Source of the DNA: Cryptomeria japonica
Lineage: Eukaryota; Streptophyta; Pinopsida; Cupressales; Cupressaceae
Direction: 5' to 3'
Length of the DNA: 64,000 nt
Assembly: GCF_030272615.1 (NCBI RefSeq)
Contig: NC_081406.1
Span: 238,314,422-238,378,421, forward strand
Below are positions 1-10,384 of this stretch, piece after piece. The notes under the pieces were generated by a model. The model was not told where the DNA came from. It did no database searches and saw only the letters and a program-made list of their open reading frames with translations. The position numbers were made by a program, and so were the translations under genes. The stretch's first letter is position 1. Every line of letters starts with the position of its first letter.

Positions 1-722
1 CCAATAACAATGTACTACTTTAGTATAACATCTACAATGTTGGATTCAGTACTGGTTTAAGCTTTGACCATGAGTGCCAAACACCTTCATAACCTTTCCT
101 TCAACCTTCAAATAATATCTACGTGATTTGCACAAGGATCTGCTTATGCAATGATCTTCAATATTCGCACACACTCATTCCATCCATACACTCATACATC
201 TTTACAATTATTTATACAAAACCTAAGACCTTATCATGAGGTTGACTCACTAAAGATATTACAATTAGAAAATAAATATTGATGTGATACAATATGTTAG
301 CTCAATACATTTACACATTATCCAATTAATAAACCATTTCCAAAATGTGTCGTGCTGATGTGGAACATGATATCTTGTATCAGTGCATAACCTGGACCTA
401 TCTGCTGGTAAAGGAAAATATGTGAACCTGATTAGTCCAATAAGAAAAACACCAAATCCAAACATCCAATCCATGTTTTTGGCATAACCAAATGATCTCC
501 AGATGGTAACAAGTCATCATCAACTTCCGGAGCTGCCGGTGAAACATATACAGTTGACTGTGCATAAGCCAATATCCATATCGGGACCACAATGTGTTGG
601 TTCAACAATAAACCAATATAACTAGAGTGCCAAATCAACAATGTAGACCTCCAGAAACATAAGTGTTGACATCAATGACAAAACCAATGCAACACATGAT
701 GAAGTCATCCATAATGCCAACA
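1..722 (-). repeat. Copia LTR, partial, inverted
   Basis: Read on the minus strand, this begins at 722 with TGTTGGCATTATGG and, about 40 bases later, has a TTGTCATTGATGTCAA motif. The start closely resembles that of the LTR of element I (59517), so I take both as one family. A TATA box, TATAAATA on the minus strand, lies at 209-216. There is no polypurine tract to the right of 722, so this is either a solo LTR or the 5' LTR of a minus-strand element whose body lies left of the window. Short reading frames inside it have no recognisable domain. Confidence 0.6.
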
Positions 723-1501
723 ATAGTTACCTACTTGGTTTGATTGACTTTTTACCAAATTTTTAGGGAAGCAAGATATTGTGATTTTAATGTAAATTTC
801 AGAAGGATATGGGAATTAGAGATGTATAGATATGCAAAAAACAAGCCTTGAAGGTCGAAATAGGACACACTTAAGATGTTCGATAAGATGATTAATTGAA
901 AGAATAATTAAAAAAAGGGTAAACTTAAGGGACAACTTTTATGATGTTTAGAAGTACAACAAGAGGATTTATATTTAATTGAGTCAATTAAATGCTTAAA
1001 GGAAAATTTGAAATTACACAAGATTAATTTAATTTAAAAAATTAGGGTTTGTTGCATAAACCACTTAATTTTAAAAATTTAAATTTAAAAATTTGAATGT
1101 TGTAAGGAGGGAAAGAGAATTTTGAAATTGAAGTATGGACTCAAATTTGAAAGTTAATTCAAGATCTGCACAACCCACAAGTTCAATTATAAAATTAAAA
1201 ATTAGGGTTTTTGTGATTTAACCACTTAATTTAAAAAATTTTAAAAATTGAACATGTAAATGAAAACTTGAATTGTAAAATTGAAGAGTTCTTAGATTTG
1301 AAACAATCAATCCAATTTAGACAAATCACAAGCTCAATTTTGAATCTAAAAAATTAGGGTTTTTGTGAATTTAACCTCTATAATTTTTGAAAATTACAAG
1401 GAAATTAAGCTTGTAATTGAAAATTTGAATTTTAAATTGCATACACTCAAATATGAAAATAAAAATTAGAATTAAGGGTGTTCACGTCTAGTTCACCAAA
1501 A
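723..1501 (-). other. Probable 5' leader of gypsy element K, no gene
   Basis: This AT-rich stretch has no reading frame that I recognise. On the minus strand, directly after the candidate LTR end at 1502, lies TTTTGGTGAACTAGACG, which looks like a gypsy primer-binding region. The remainder holds imperfect tandem repeats, annotated separately. The stretch stops at the inverted copia LTR at 722, which probably interrupts it. Confidence 0.4.
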
Positions 1502-1545
1502 TGTAAAGTGAAAAATTAGAGGCTTAGCGATTTCACCACTTGGAA
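1031..1545. repeat. Degenerate tandem repeat, period about 150-160 bp
   Basis: A core reading ATTAGGGTTTTTGTGATTT followed by AACCACTTAAT recurs at 1041, 1201 and 1353, with a weaker copy at 1515. The spacings are 160, 152 and 162 bases. The flanks preceding the core (CACAAG followed by TTCAATT-like sequence) are also shared between copies, so the repeat unit is longer than the core. No coding potential is seen. Confidence 0.6.
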
Positions 1546-2568
1546 AGGGGGGAATCACTAAGTTGATTTTCACTTGGAGGACTTTACATTCAAAAGACGA
1601 GATGAATCCACTAGATCCAATTGTAAATGACATAAGGACTGAATAATAAGTATATTGATTGGGTTTGGAATGTGTTTGACCCTCTTTTGTAAGTTGAATA
1701 TGTAAAGTGCCAAAATTGAAGACAAAGTAAGTGGAAACAATGAGCTACAAATTTGAGATTTTGTCGTGCACCTAGATCTGAGAAGTTTGAGATGATTTGG
1801 AGCTGCTCTATGAAATATACCAAAAGTTGTAGGGATTGTGTGTCTGGACCATGTCACCCCCAAATTGGTCCTCCGAACTTTCCGCATGTTGAACTAGGGG
1901 TTGGGAATAGGGGTTTGCCTAGGTCAAACCCTGATTTGGAATCAACCTTGAATGAAATATTGCAAATGCTTGAAATAAGTGATGAAAAGGTATACCTTCA
2001 GATCTGCAATAGATGATGATGCTTTTCTTTTTGAATGCAATCACATATGTTATATGAAACAGTATGAGCATAACAAAAGACTAACACACACACATGCGTG
2101 CAAATGAATGTTGTAATGTTTCTACAATGGAAGGTGAAGAATATGCAGCCTCGAGGAATGCTAGATGATGAATGCCTAATGCTTGAATGCTTGAGATCTA
2201 ATTCCACCTTCATGAATGTATGATGATAGCAAAATGAGAGGGGAGTACCTCCTTATATACTTGTCTGCCATCGATTGTTTAATTTTCTGACATAGGCCAA
2301 TATGGGGAAGTAACTTCCTACTCAAATTTGAAATAGGGCCTAGGGGCCAAAATAGGTCTTGATTAGGGAGGACCAGAACATGGTGCCCTGGTCTTTCCCT
2401 AATCTAGGCTAGGATCAAAATCTATGCAAGGTGCAAGATGAAAACAATGAGGTTTGGTTTCAAAGGGGAGGCATAAACAGGTCTCGAGCAAGCATGAGGA
2501 TGAGACCGATAAGGAGAGGGCCCAAAATACGATCAAAATTGCAAGGGGTGCAATTTTAGGATGCTACA
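1502..2568 (-). repeat. Candidate gypsy LTR (element K)
   Basis: On the minus strand the segment starts at 2568 with TGTAGCATCCTAAAATTG and would end in CA at 1502, giving 1067 bp. A TATA box (TATATAAGGAGG on the minus strand) lies at 2248-2259. The sequence just past the end, ACA then TTTTGG, has the same layout as the LTR/primer-site junction of gypsy element G (28924). The partner LTR is not in the window, so the boundaries are inferred. The fourth tandem repeat copy at 1515 overlaps the proposed end, which weakens that boundary. Confidence 0.45.
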
Positions 2569-2810
2569 CATAGTGCATTAAGTTGGATGGTCCTAGGTCT
2601 TTTTGATAATGGATTGAACTCCTAGATCTCTGAAAAGTGTCATGCCTTTATTTTAATCAGTGCAATACACATGTATAAGTGCTTACAATCATCCTTGTTC
2701 AAATAGGAAATGCATCCTCATCTTGCATCTAGCATAACTACATATCAAAATTTCATTTGTCCCCACATCCATTCTATAGATCATCATATCATAACAGGTT
2801 TGCATATTTG

Positions 2811-3110
2811 GGGCATGGTTAAAAAAATCCTAAAAATTAGATAAAGTCTTGGAAAAAACCTAAAACAGATAAAATCCTAAATAATCCCTAAAAAGTGTAA
2901 AAGTCTTCAAAGAAATACTAAAAACATTCAATATGATTTTCAAAAATTTAAAAACATTGAGAAAATAACAAGACCAAAAATAGTCGAAAATGATCCTGAA
3001 CAAATACCAAAAACATTGAAAAACACAAAAAATCAATCAAAAACATTGAAAAAGCTCTTTGAAAAGAACTAAAAATTGAAAAGCATAAAAATCTAGTAAT
3101 AAAATATTTC
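2811..3110 (+). repeat. A-rich tract with AAAAACATTGAAAA motif
   Basis: AAAAACATTGA or close variants occur at about 2920, 2950, 3010 and 3045 in an A-rich stretch. The same motif (AAAAACATTGAAAAAG and AAAAACAGTGAAAAA) fills 38331-38475, immediately after the integrase stop codon of gypsy element G. I therefore read this tract as the matching segment of element J. The cysteine- and phenylalanine-rich frame on the other strand is just the complement of this tract. Confidence 0.5.
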
Positions 3111-3965
3111 ACGAGAATGAAACACCCTAGCAAATATCTAGCAAATGCTTCGCATGAAGTTAACAAAGGATAAAACTATCTAAGCAACAATCTGCAATTG
3201 AATTGACCAAGCTATCTAATCAATCATATCAAATGTCCACATCAATGTTCATTATCATGTCTTAAACATAAGAAGATACACTCAAAATCAGATAGGTTAG
3301 TCTTAAATGGGGTCCACATTTCATGAGATTAGATATTATCAACCATCACATCAAACAATCAAAGCAAAGACAAAGATCAATATGGCTGTTGAATTTTGTC
3401 CTAGTTCTTTTCTTTTATTAATTAGTGATAGGTCATATTCCTATGCTACTCAAGGTTGTCCAAAAGTGACTAGAGGAGTTGTGATGGGCATGATCCTTTT
3501 CTTTGTTTGTTGTTTATGGTGTGAACCAATGAAGTTCTGGGATAGGTGTTATGGGTGTCTATGGTAAGTGCATTCGCTTTCTGAATGCCACACATACCTC
3601 AACTCCTAGCATCATTCTGAGAATGGAGGGTTGACTCCTTGTCTACCAAGTGTTTGTTTCTGCAATGAGATATCTTTACATCTAGGTTCCTTATACCCTA
3701 GTGTACAACACTCCATTGTTATATAATAAGGCTCAATGATGAATATATATTGCACTATGAATAAAGGCACATAAGTTCATATATCATCATAAATCTTATG
3801 ATTTTATTTTTCCATCTCATGAAGCTTATTCCATCTAATGATTAATCTCTCATCTAACATATTCTTTCATCATATCTCTCACTAATCTTTCATTCTTACT
3901 AACATTTATTCGTAACTGAATCAAGGGGTAAATAAAAACAACATATTCTGGCATGTTTCAATAAA

Positions 3966-4250
3966 AAGAGTTGTAAGCATTATCATATCATTAATAGTTG
4001 CATTATCATATACTACATGATTAACGTAGTTCATGTTAAATCACATTATCATATAGTTCATGTTAAATTGAATAGTTAATTGTACTTGCATTATTATGCC
4101 ATTTAGTATAGTTACATTTCATGTCATTCATTATAGTTTCATTATCATGTCATTCATTATAGTTGCATTATCATGTAGTTCATTTTAAACTTACATTGTC
4201 ATTTTAGGAACATTAATAATATAAGTTGCATTAATTTTTAAAATTGCATC
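3966..4250 (+). repeat. Degenerate CATTATCAT tandem repeat
   Basis: About eight imperfect units begin with CATTATCAT and continue with variants of GTCATTCATTATAGTTG. Unit length varies from about 25 to 45 bases. Two adjacent units near 4130-4180 are almost identical, which suggests slippage or unequal exchange. Confidence 0.55.
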
Positions 4251-4288
4251 ATTAATCCATTGCATTCATTCATTTATATTCATTAAGT

Positions 4289-4368
4289 ATAAAGGTATCA
4301 TCTAAATACTTCAATTAGTTGCATACATATAAAGATAGCATCTAAATACTTCATTTAGCTGCATACAT
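4289..4368 (+). repeat. Two-copy 40-bp tandem repeat
   Basis: Positions 4289-4328 and 4329-4368 are consecutive copies that share CATCTAAATACTTCA and GCATACAT and differ at only a few positions. The period is exactly 40 bases. Confidence 0.75.
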
Positions 4369-4869
4369 ACATCACACGATCATCATCATTACGTCAGTAT
4401 AAAGAATAAGTAAAATCATATAGGATGCATCACTTAATCATATAGAAAGCATCATAAAAGCATAATAGAACCATGCATCATAGATATAACACAAAGCATA
4501 TAGGTCACTGCCAAAACTGCATATCATTCATATCTCAAAAAATGATAATGTGTCAAAATACAATCATAAAATTTCCCAATGGCTAAAGTAATACCATCAA
4601 TAAGTGTCTCAATCAATACTACCTCTATATGTAGATGGATCCTATCCACTAGATCCTACCCTAGGATGACTCGATGGTGCCCGAGGTGGACCCATCAATC
4701 CTCCATTGCTTGTTATATGATTGGTAGATCTACTAGATCTCCTCCTAGACATATAAGCATTGTAACTTGATACTCTCTAACCCTCAGGAACAACTCTATC
4801 ATACTCTCATTTCCAATACAAATGCTCCTCAACTAAATATATGAGATGATCATCACATATCAGTATACC

Positions 4870-6579
4870 AGTATTCGATGGCATGTACTAATCATAGGCC
4901 TCATGTGCCAACTAAGCCCTTTACACGACATTGTTTTTCTCTATTCAAAGAAGATATCTCTCCTGTATCCAAGCCTACTACTCCTATAAAACTACAGCCT
5001 AATAATCATACCTCTACTCTCTCTCTCTCTGTGGATAGGGTGGCCTCTAAACTAAGAATTCGCTCTCTAAAGAACACCAAATCCTCATCGTCACCATCCA
5101 CCTCCTATTCATATCCTCCCTTACCACCTACTATTGTGGCAAGAGCATCCACAAGCTCTGGCATGTTAGTGTCTTGTGAGCTCTCATCACCCTCATCCTC
5201 GCTGCTGGATGATACCAAAGATGAATCATCATCATCATCATCATCATTGCTTGACTCAGTGTCACCACCGATATCTACCTCCTCTCCCTCCTCTCCCTCC
5301 TCCTCTCCTCCTGTAGCAACAATGGTCACAACTCTCTCCTCCCTCCCTTAACTACTCTCCTCCTACCATCTCTTCCTCCACTATCCCCTCCTCCTTGCAG
5401 TCTCTGATGTTGAATCTACTAAGGCGAGATAAGAACAGTCAAATTTGGCAATGGCATAGGCCTTTGTCTGGTCCACCGAGTATCATACTATAGAGTAGTC
5501 CCTAGATCTTCTACCCTCGCTGCCCAACCCCTTTAAACTAGATGAAGAGAATCAAACTCAACAACAACAACATGAGGCAATATACAAGCCCCCCGATCAC
5601 CAAAATCCCACATAACCCAAGCAAAGTAAGTTGTCACATTTGGAATACCTTGCACCTCTCCAAACTGTGAGAGAACTTGTCTTGGGAGATGCATATCAAT
5701 AATATGTTGCATGTCAACTACTCGACCAATGAGGTATGTCTGCTATCAGCAAAAGGATAGATGTACATCATTGGCCCAACTAGGGCAATCCAAGTATGGT
5801 ATCCATATAAAGTGTTGTAATATATCGAGTTGATGCCTCTAGCATAAAGTGTTCCCTAAACCCTTGTGTCTAATCCCCAGAGTGTATATATAAGTATAAG
5901 GTTAATCATCATGAAGATCTGCATGAATAACTGGTCGAGAGATAAAAATATGCTCCCAAGCCCAGACCTGGAGCAAAGTGAGGCCATAGCCAATAGATCT
6001 TTATCTCAAATATACAATGCCATGCATCTAGTAGTACAACGTGGCAAGAAGACATGGACCCCAAGTGAACACACATATGTGAACAATCATATCATGGATA
6101 ACTCAGCCCCATTCAACTGGAAACCCATGAAATCTCTTGTTAGGGATGAGAAGACCTTATACTATACCGCATAACACTATAGTGAGATCATCATAATCAA
6201 TGCACTCACATGTAATCTCATACCGGCCACTCATCTGTAAATCGTACTTAGAACACTTGCGTAGATCACACAATCCTATGATACCTAATCTGCGGCCATA
6301 TACAACCCTGGCACCATGAGTCAAAATATGTAATATACACCAAACATCCTCTAAAGTGATAGATGCCTCACCAATAGGAAGATGGAACAAGAAAGTCTAA
6401 GAATGCCAACGCTAGACCAAAGATGTGATCATGGTTCTGTTGGTCATAACCTCAGGCAAGTGTAGCACATGATACAATCCAACATGCTTGATCAATGCAA
6501 CATCCTCAACAATCAAATCATCTCAAAGATCAAGACCATCAGGCCTCATCTGTCTACAAATCAACACACTGACATTCTC
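4870..6579 (-). pseudogene. PMD (aminotransferase-like plant mobile domain) pseudogene
   Basis: The minus strand encodes a degraded plant mobile domain protein. Visible family landmarks in one frame are FHLPIGEASITLEDVW and THGARVV (6390-6300), LLQVWAWEHI (about 5980-5950) and PRQVLSQFGEVQGIP (5688-5644). The domain is followed, after a frameshift, by a long Asp/Glu/Ser run (5329-5105) and a possible coiled-coil segment. Stops interrupt the domain: a TGA and two TAGs lie upstream of FHLP, where Arg or Gln codons would be expected. PMD domains occur in host MAIN-like proteins, in MULE transposons and as extra genes in Tat-lineage gypsy elements. Its place just upstream of a plus-strand gypsy polypurine tract and LTR favours the last. 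An Arg/Ser/Gly/Pro-rich stretch at about 4770-4579 may be its C-terminal tail. Confidence 0.75.
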
Positions 6580-6667
6580 CTACAAGTGATAAAAAAGAGA
6601 AAAATTAGCTATCATATTCTCATAACAAATTAAAATCTATACATGTTAAAAATTTAACATTTTCAAC

Positions 6668-6857
6668 GAATGTGAATTACTTAACACAAATGTGCATCAT
6701 TAACTGTGAATGCGAATTACTAAGCATGCATGTTAATCAATTCAAGTGAATGCGCATCATTAACAACGATTGCGAAGCAGTTATACAAATGTGAACTATT
6801 AAAAGAAAATGCAAACTATTTACAACGAATTCACATTAATCAAATGGCGAATGTGAA
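6668..6857. repeat. About ten 20-bp degenerate tandem repeats
   Basis: Units of about 20 bases follow a rough consensus AATGYGAATTATTAACAACG, for example at 6668, 6689, 6708, 6747 and 6787. They lie just upstream (minus sense) of the PMD domain, in what may be an intron: the minus strand reads TTTTTATCACTTGTAG immediately before 6579, like a 3' splice site. Confidence 0.6.
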
Positions 6858-6939
6858 TTTGTTAAAAAAATTTGCTCTAACAAAATTTTGAAAATTGGAC
6901 AAAAACAGGAAAAATGTGCAAAATCTTCAAAAAATGTAC

Positions 6940-7016
6940 CATGCCTCCATGCCAATAGGTCTCTGATATGAATGCACTCAATTTGACAGGTGCAATCGTG
7001 CTCTATGACCAACCAT
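6940..7016 (-). pseudogene. Possible first exon of the PMD pseudogene
   Basis: A minus-strand ATG at 7016 opens a short frame (MVGHRAR..., with one TGA) that runs to a possible GT splice donor at 6939-6938. Joining it to the acceptor before 6579 leaves the frame off by one, so either an indel has occurred or this is not the true first exon. The call rests on position and splice-like signals only. Confidence 0.3.
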
Positions 7017-7376
7017 GATGCTTAAAAGTTGAAAGAAAACTTGAATATCATGCAGAACTCAATGAACTCAAAGAAAGCAAATGAGCAAATGAAAATAAAA
7101 ATTTCCTATTTATACCTCAAAAATTAAGTTTTTTCTCATTCCGATGGCTGTGATCCCCCTGAATTTCAACTCACTTGTAGGCCAGTCAAATAGACTTGAA
7201 ATCACACGAAACTTGACATGATTGCTCACTAGCATGGCATCGTTAAAATGGTCTTCATTTCATAATTTTTCGACCACTTTTCCGAGGGGGCATATTTACA
7301 CCCTAAGTGTCACTGAGACATACTTGGGAATTATTTTTTCATTTTCTTTGAAACAATGTCATCTCAACACTATATC

Positions 7377-7389
7377 AAAGAGGGGAAAA
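7377..7389 (+). promoter_or_regulatory. Polypurine tract of element J
   Basis: AAAGAGGGGAAAA directly precedes TGTAGACAC. It matches the tract AAAGAGGGGCAAAA that precedes the 3' LTR of gypsy element G at 40075, and would prime plus-strand DNA synthesis. Confidence 0.7.
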
Positions 7390-8300
7390 TGTAGACACTT
7401 AAAAACTTCTCATTAATCACACACTTATTATTTGTCTTATTAATTAAGTAATTCTTTAATTCTTTAATTAATCTAATTAATTTTATTTCTTCTAAATTAA
7501 TTCAATCATCACCTTTCACATTACTAATTATTCAATTTTCAATTCTCCATCATTCAACCCTTTCTCAAATATTAATTATTTAATTAATTATGATTTAATT
7601 CATTAATTAAATATTTTATTATTATTTAATTAATCTCATTTCTAATGATTAAATAATTTAATTTAAATTATTTAATTTATTAATTCATTCTTCAAATCCC
7701 CAAATTTTAATTTCAACTAATTTCATTTTCTTCCAAATTCGCATTTCACCAAATTTCAATTTCATCAAATTTCAAGAGAATGAACATTTCAATTTCATCA
7801 TTTGAAAATCACAATTCAAATTCAAATAAAAATGAAAATGAATTCCAATTCAAAAATCCTACAACACATGTTGAAAATCAGGACTAATCAATCATTAAAT
7901 CAGTTAACTAACTAGTTAACTCTCCAATCACCCATTTTTACTCCCAATCATCTTTTTTTAACAAATTAATCATTTCAGTCATCTCCCTAGTTAACTTAGT
8001 TAACTATCCAATCTATTTAGTCAACTTTCCAATCTATTATGTTAAAAGATCAATCAAAAGAGTTAACAGATCAATCAAAAGGAGTTAACAAAAAATCTAT
8101 AAAAGCAACCTCATTTCTCTATTATCAACAATCACTAACTTTGAATCTTTGTGTCACTTATAGGTTACTAGTGTGATATCTGAGAGCCAACATACCACAA
8201 AGAAGAGAAGAATAATGTAAGTAGCACAAATAATAGGGAGTTTCAATTAGATCTATTTGATTAAAATATCTTCTTAAGCTAATTACTTTCATTGATTTAT
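7390..8300 (+). repeat. 3' LTR of gypsy element J (right end uncertain)
   Basis: It begins TGTAGACACTTAAAA after the polypurine tract. Like the G LTR, its first part is very AT-rich with many TTAATTAA-type runs. A TATA box, TATAAAAG, lies at 8098-8105, followed by the presumed transcript start. I cannot place the right end, because there is no second copy in the window; it may extend to about 8550. Confidence 0.55.
7905..8100 (+). repeat. AGTTAAC cluster upstream of a TATA box
   Basis: AGTTAAC or TTAACTAGTTAAC variants occur at least six times, mixed with repeats of TCAATCAAAAG. The array ends just before the TATA box at 8098. GTTAAC is a palindrome. The array lies in U3 of the J LTR, where enhancer repeats are common, so a regulatory role is an inference. 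Confidence 0.5.
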
Positions 8301-8583
8301 GTTTAGGATTGCTTTAATAATTAAGGAATTCGTGATTTTCCTTATTTCCTTTTTAGCAATGATGATTTTAAGCATGAAAACATTTGGCAATATCTTGCAC
8401 TACATTTTATCTATTCTTATAAATTTATCTCTTAATTTTTTTGTAAAGCTTCAACATATAAGATACCATCTTTTCCAACAATAAAAAAATATCAAAATAG
8501 CTTGAAGCTCCACTAGCTTGTCTTGATCTTACCTTGATTTTTTTTATCATATCTTGAAGTCTTTATGTCCTTGGAAGCCATAT

Positions 8584-8775
8584 TCATTTTATTGGTTTTA
8601 AATTATTAGCATCCAATTCACATTTGATCAATGGATATGTTAGGTCACAATATACTTTGTAAGCATCATCAAACTTTGCATTTATCTTGGTAAACCTATG
8701 ATTAACCAAATGAGTGACCATCTTGTCTTCAATTTTCATTTTGATTCCTTTTGTTTCCTCAATATGATCCTTCAA
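8584..8775 (-). pseudogene. Unrecognised coding fragment cut by element C
   Basis: A lysine-rich minus-strand frame of 63 codons (containing KMVTHLVNHRFTKINAKFD) stays open up to the left edge of element C at 8781. The N-terminal part, if real, would lie beyond the right end of C, outside the window. I do not recognise a domain. It may be chance, but it is the only frame here whose open reading stops at an insertion boundary. Confidence 0.25.
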
Positions 8776-8780
8776 CTCTT

Positions 8781-10326
8781 TGTAGGAAACCCAAGTTGTT
8801 GTATTGTCATTGATGTCAACCTATCTTGTGTTGTCATTTATGTCAATATGTATTGAAAATTGTCCAAAAATGTATGTTTTGATGTTGTTGTATGATCTAG
8901 CAGTGATATTGAGTAAGATTTAGGCATTTTTGAAAGGTTGCTATATCAGAAGTTTCAATATGCAGGAAACAATATTTTTGCTAGAAAGAGTCTTTAATGT
9001 CTTAGTAGAAGAATATTTTCCATTCCTCTAGTATGTGAAGATTATAGAGTATGGCTCTAGACATATTGTTTATGATATGTGTACATGTTGTACTATCAAG
9101 TTTACAAGTCAAATGTTGCTCAAATCGTTTCTATTTCTAATAGTGGAGTGTTAATGAGAACTAGTCTATAGAATGCTTGGTGATTCTTTGATATGTGGTT
9201 TTCACTGTTGTGGATTGGAGGAAATGTTCAATTGGTTTGTGTAGTGTTCTAATTCAATTTTTTAGTAATGGTTTGATTTTCAAGTAAAGTTATGGCATTT
9301 TGAGTTCACTATTGTTAGTTGAGTTGGTTTTTGGTTGACTGAGGTGGTGTATCCTATCTAGATCATCTATTTTTGGTCTAGATATACTTTGGTGGTTGAT
9401 TATTTATGTTGATATGGGTCTCACTATGGTGTTAGTAAATTTGCATTAAGTTTTGTGCATTGGAGAATGGTTTTTAGGCTAGTTGGTTGGAGTGCTAAAT
9501 TGTTCATCTACACGATTCACTTGATGTTGACCTTGGAGGATGTGTTAGATTTTGTGGTTCATTGGAATCATTTGGAAATTATATTTTCTAATGATTTTGG
9601 GACCCTTCTATCTCCTGGAGAGGACAGAAATAGATGTTATAGTTTTGGGTGGCCAAATTTATATAACATTGTATACTTTATCTGTGGCTGACCTAATTGA
9701 AAGTTTCAATGAATTATCTTAAGTATATATACGAGTGTAGATGTATGAGCTGAGTATGGGATGTATGTGAACTAATGTGAAATGGATATGAATGATGTGA
9801 AAGTAGATTTGGTATAGAAAAAGTGCAAAAGACAATTTGTGAAGAGCTTTGGGACAATGTTTGTTGTCAGATGTGTTTACCATGATATTGGCTGCTTGCT
9901 GTGTGGTGGTTCAAGGCCAATTTCATGAATAGGAGATCTTGTTCATTTTATCATTTGATATATTGCACCTATTGAAATAAGGTGTGTTCCTTTTGGTACT
10001 TTGTCCAACCCTTTGTATCTTTCCCTAAGGTTTGTGTGCCTTAGTCTTGCAAGTCCTTTCAGGGGTAGTGAGATTCTTGGCCTTGAGCCTAAGCAATTTA
10101 ATCAATTATTCATATTGTGAGTGTGATTCTCACCATGGTTTTTCCTTGTTTAGGGTTTTCCACATAAATCTAGTGTTGATATGTTTGTTGTGGTTTGTGC
10201 TTTCATGTTTCATAAGTCATTGTAGCAATAAGTCAATTGTCATTTCAAATTTAATTGATTAGAAGTAAAGTATTTTGAGATTTGGATTGATTTGACTCCC
10301 CTCTCAACCTTGTAGTGTGTTCAAGA
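8781..10326 (+). repeat. Left (5') LTR of element C
   Basis: It begins TGTAGGAAACCC and ends just before a decayed primer site. It aligns with 58330-59516 over its first 1.2 kb, for example TATGTTTTGAT, AGTGATATTGAGTAAG, GTTTCAATATG and TATGTGAAGATT in the same order. A TATATATA box lies at 9724-9731. The CTCCCCTCTCAACC near the end is the shared copia U5-end motif. Length is about 1546 bp. Confidence 0.75.
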
Positions 10327-10340
10327 ATTTGTATTAAAGC
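10327..10340 (+). promoter_or_regulatory. Primer-binding site of C (decayed)
   Basis: ATTTGTATTAAAGC differs at three positions from the copia initiator-Met tRNA primer site ATTGGTATCAGAGC. It lies directly after the left LTR. Confidence 0.65.
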
Positions 10341-10384
10341 ACGTTTCCTCTTAGATAAGATTAAAAAATTGAGGAAGATCTAGA

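Larger units (their letters stand above)
3111..4578. other. Noncoding AT-rich interior of element J
   Basis: I see no gene here. The stretch contains the short tandem repeats listed separately at 3966-4250 and 4289-4368, and otherwise AT-rich sequence without recognisable motifs. An open frame at 3307-3567 has no recognisable domain and no supporting context. Confidence 0.45.
2811..8300 (+). mobile_element. Gypsy element J, 3' part with antisense extra gene
   Basis: The order is an A-rich post-integrase tract, noncoding DNA, a minus-strand PMD pseudogene, a plus-strand polypurine tract (7377-7389) and an LTR starting TGTAGACAC at 7390. The last two match gypsy element G in layout (polypurine tract 40061-40074, LTR TGTATACAC at 40075). 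An extra gene placed antisense between pol and the 3' LTR is, as I recall the literature, typical of some plant gypsy elements of the Tat lineage. The gag-pol part is absent, and the 242 bases before 2811 show nothing recognisable. The right end of the LTR is not resolved. Confidence 0.5.

Noticed and set aside
3307-3567. Possible small host protein with a hydrophobic C-terminus
   Set aside because: No domain, no promoter or splice context, and it lies in repeat-derived DNA.
3966-4250. CRISPR-like array
   Set aside because: Units vary in length and sequence, there are no unique spacers, and the context is plant retrotransposon DNA.
4878-5351. 157-codon plus-strand frame rich in Ser and Pro
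   Set aside because: It is the complement of the acidic C-terminal part of the PMD pseudogene, which is supported by domain motifs on the minus strand.
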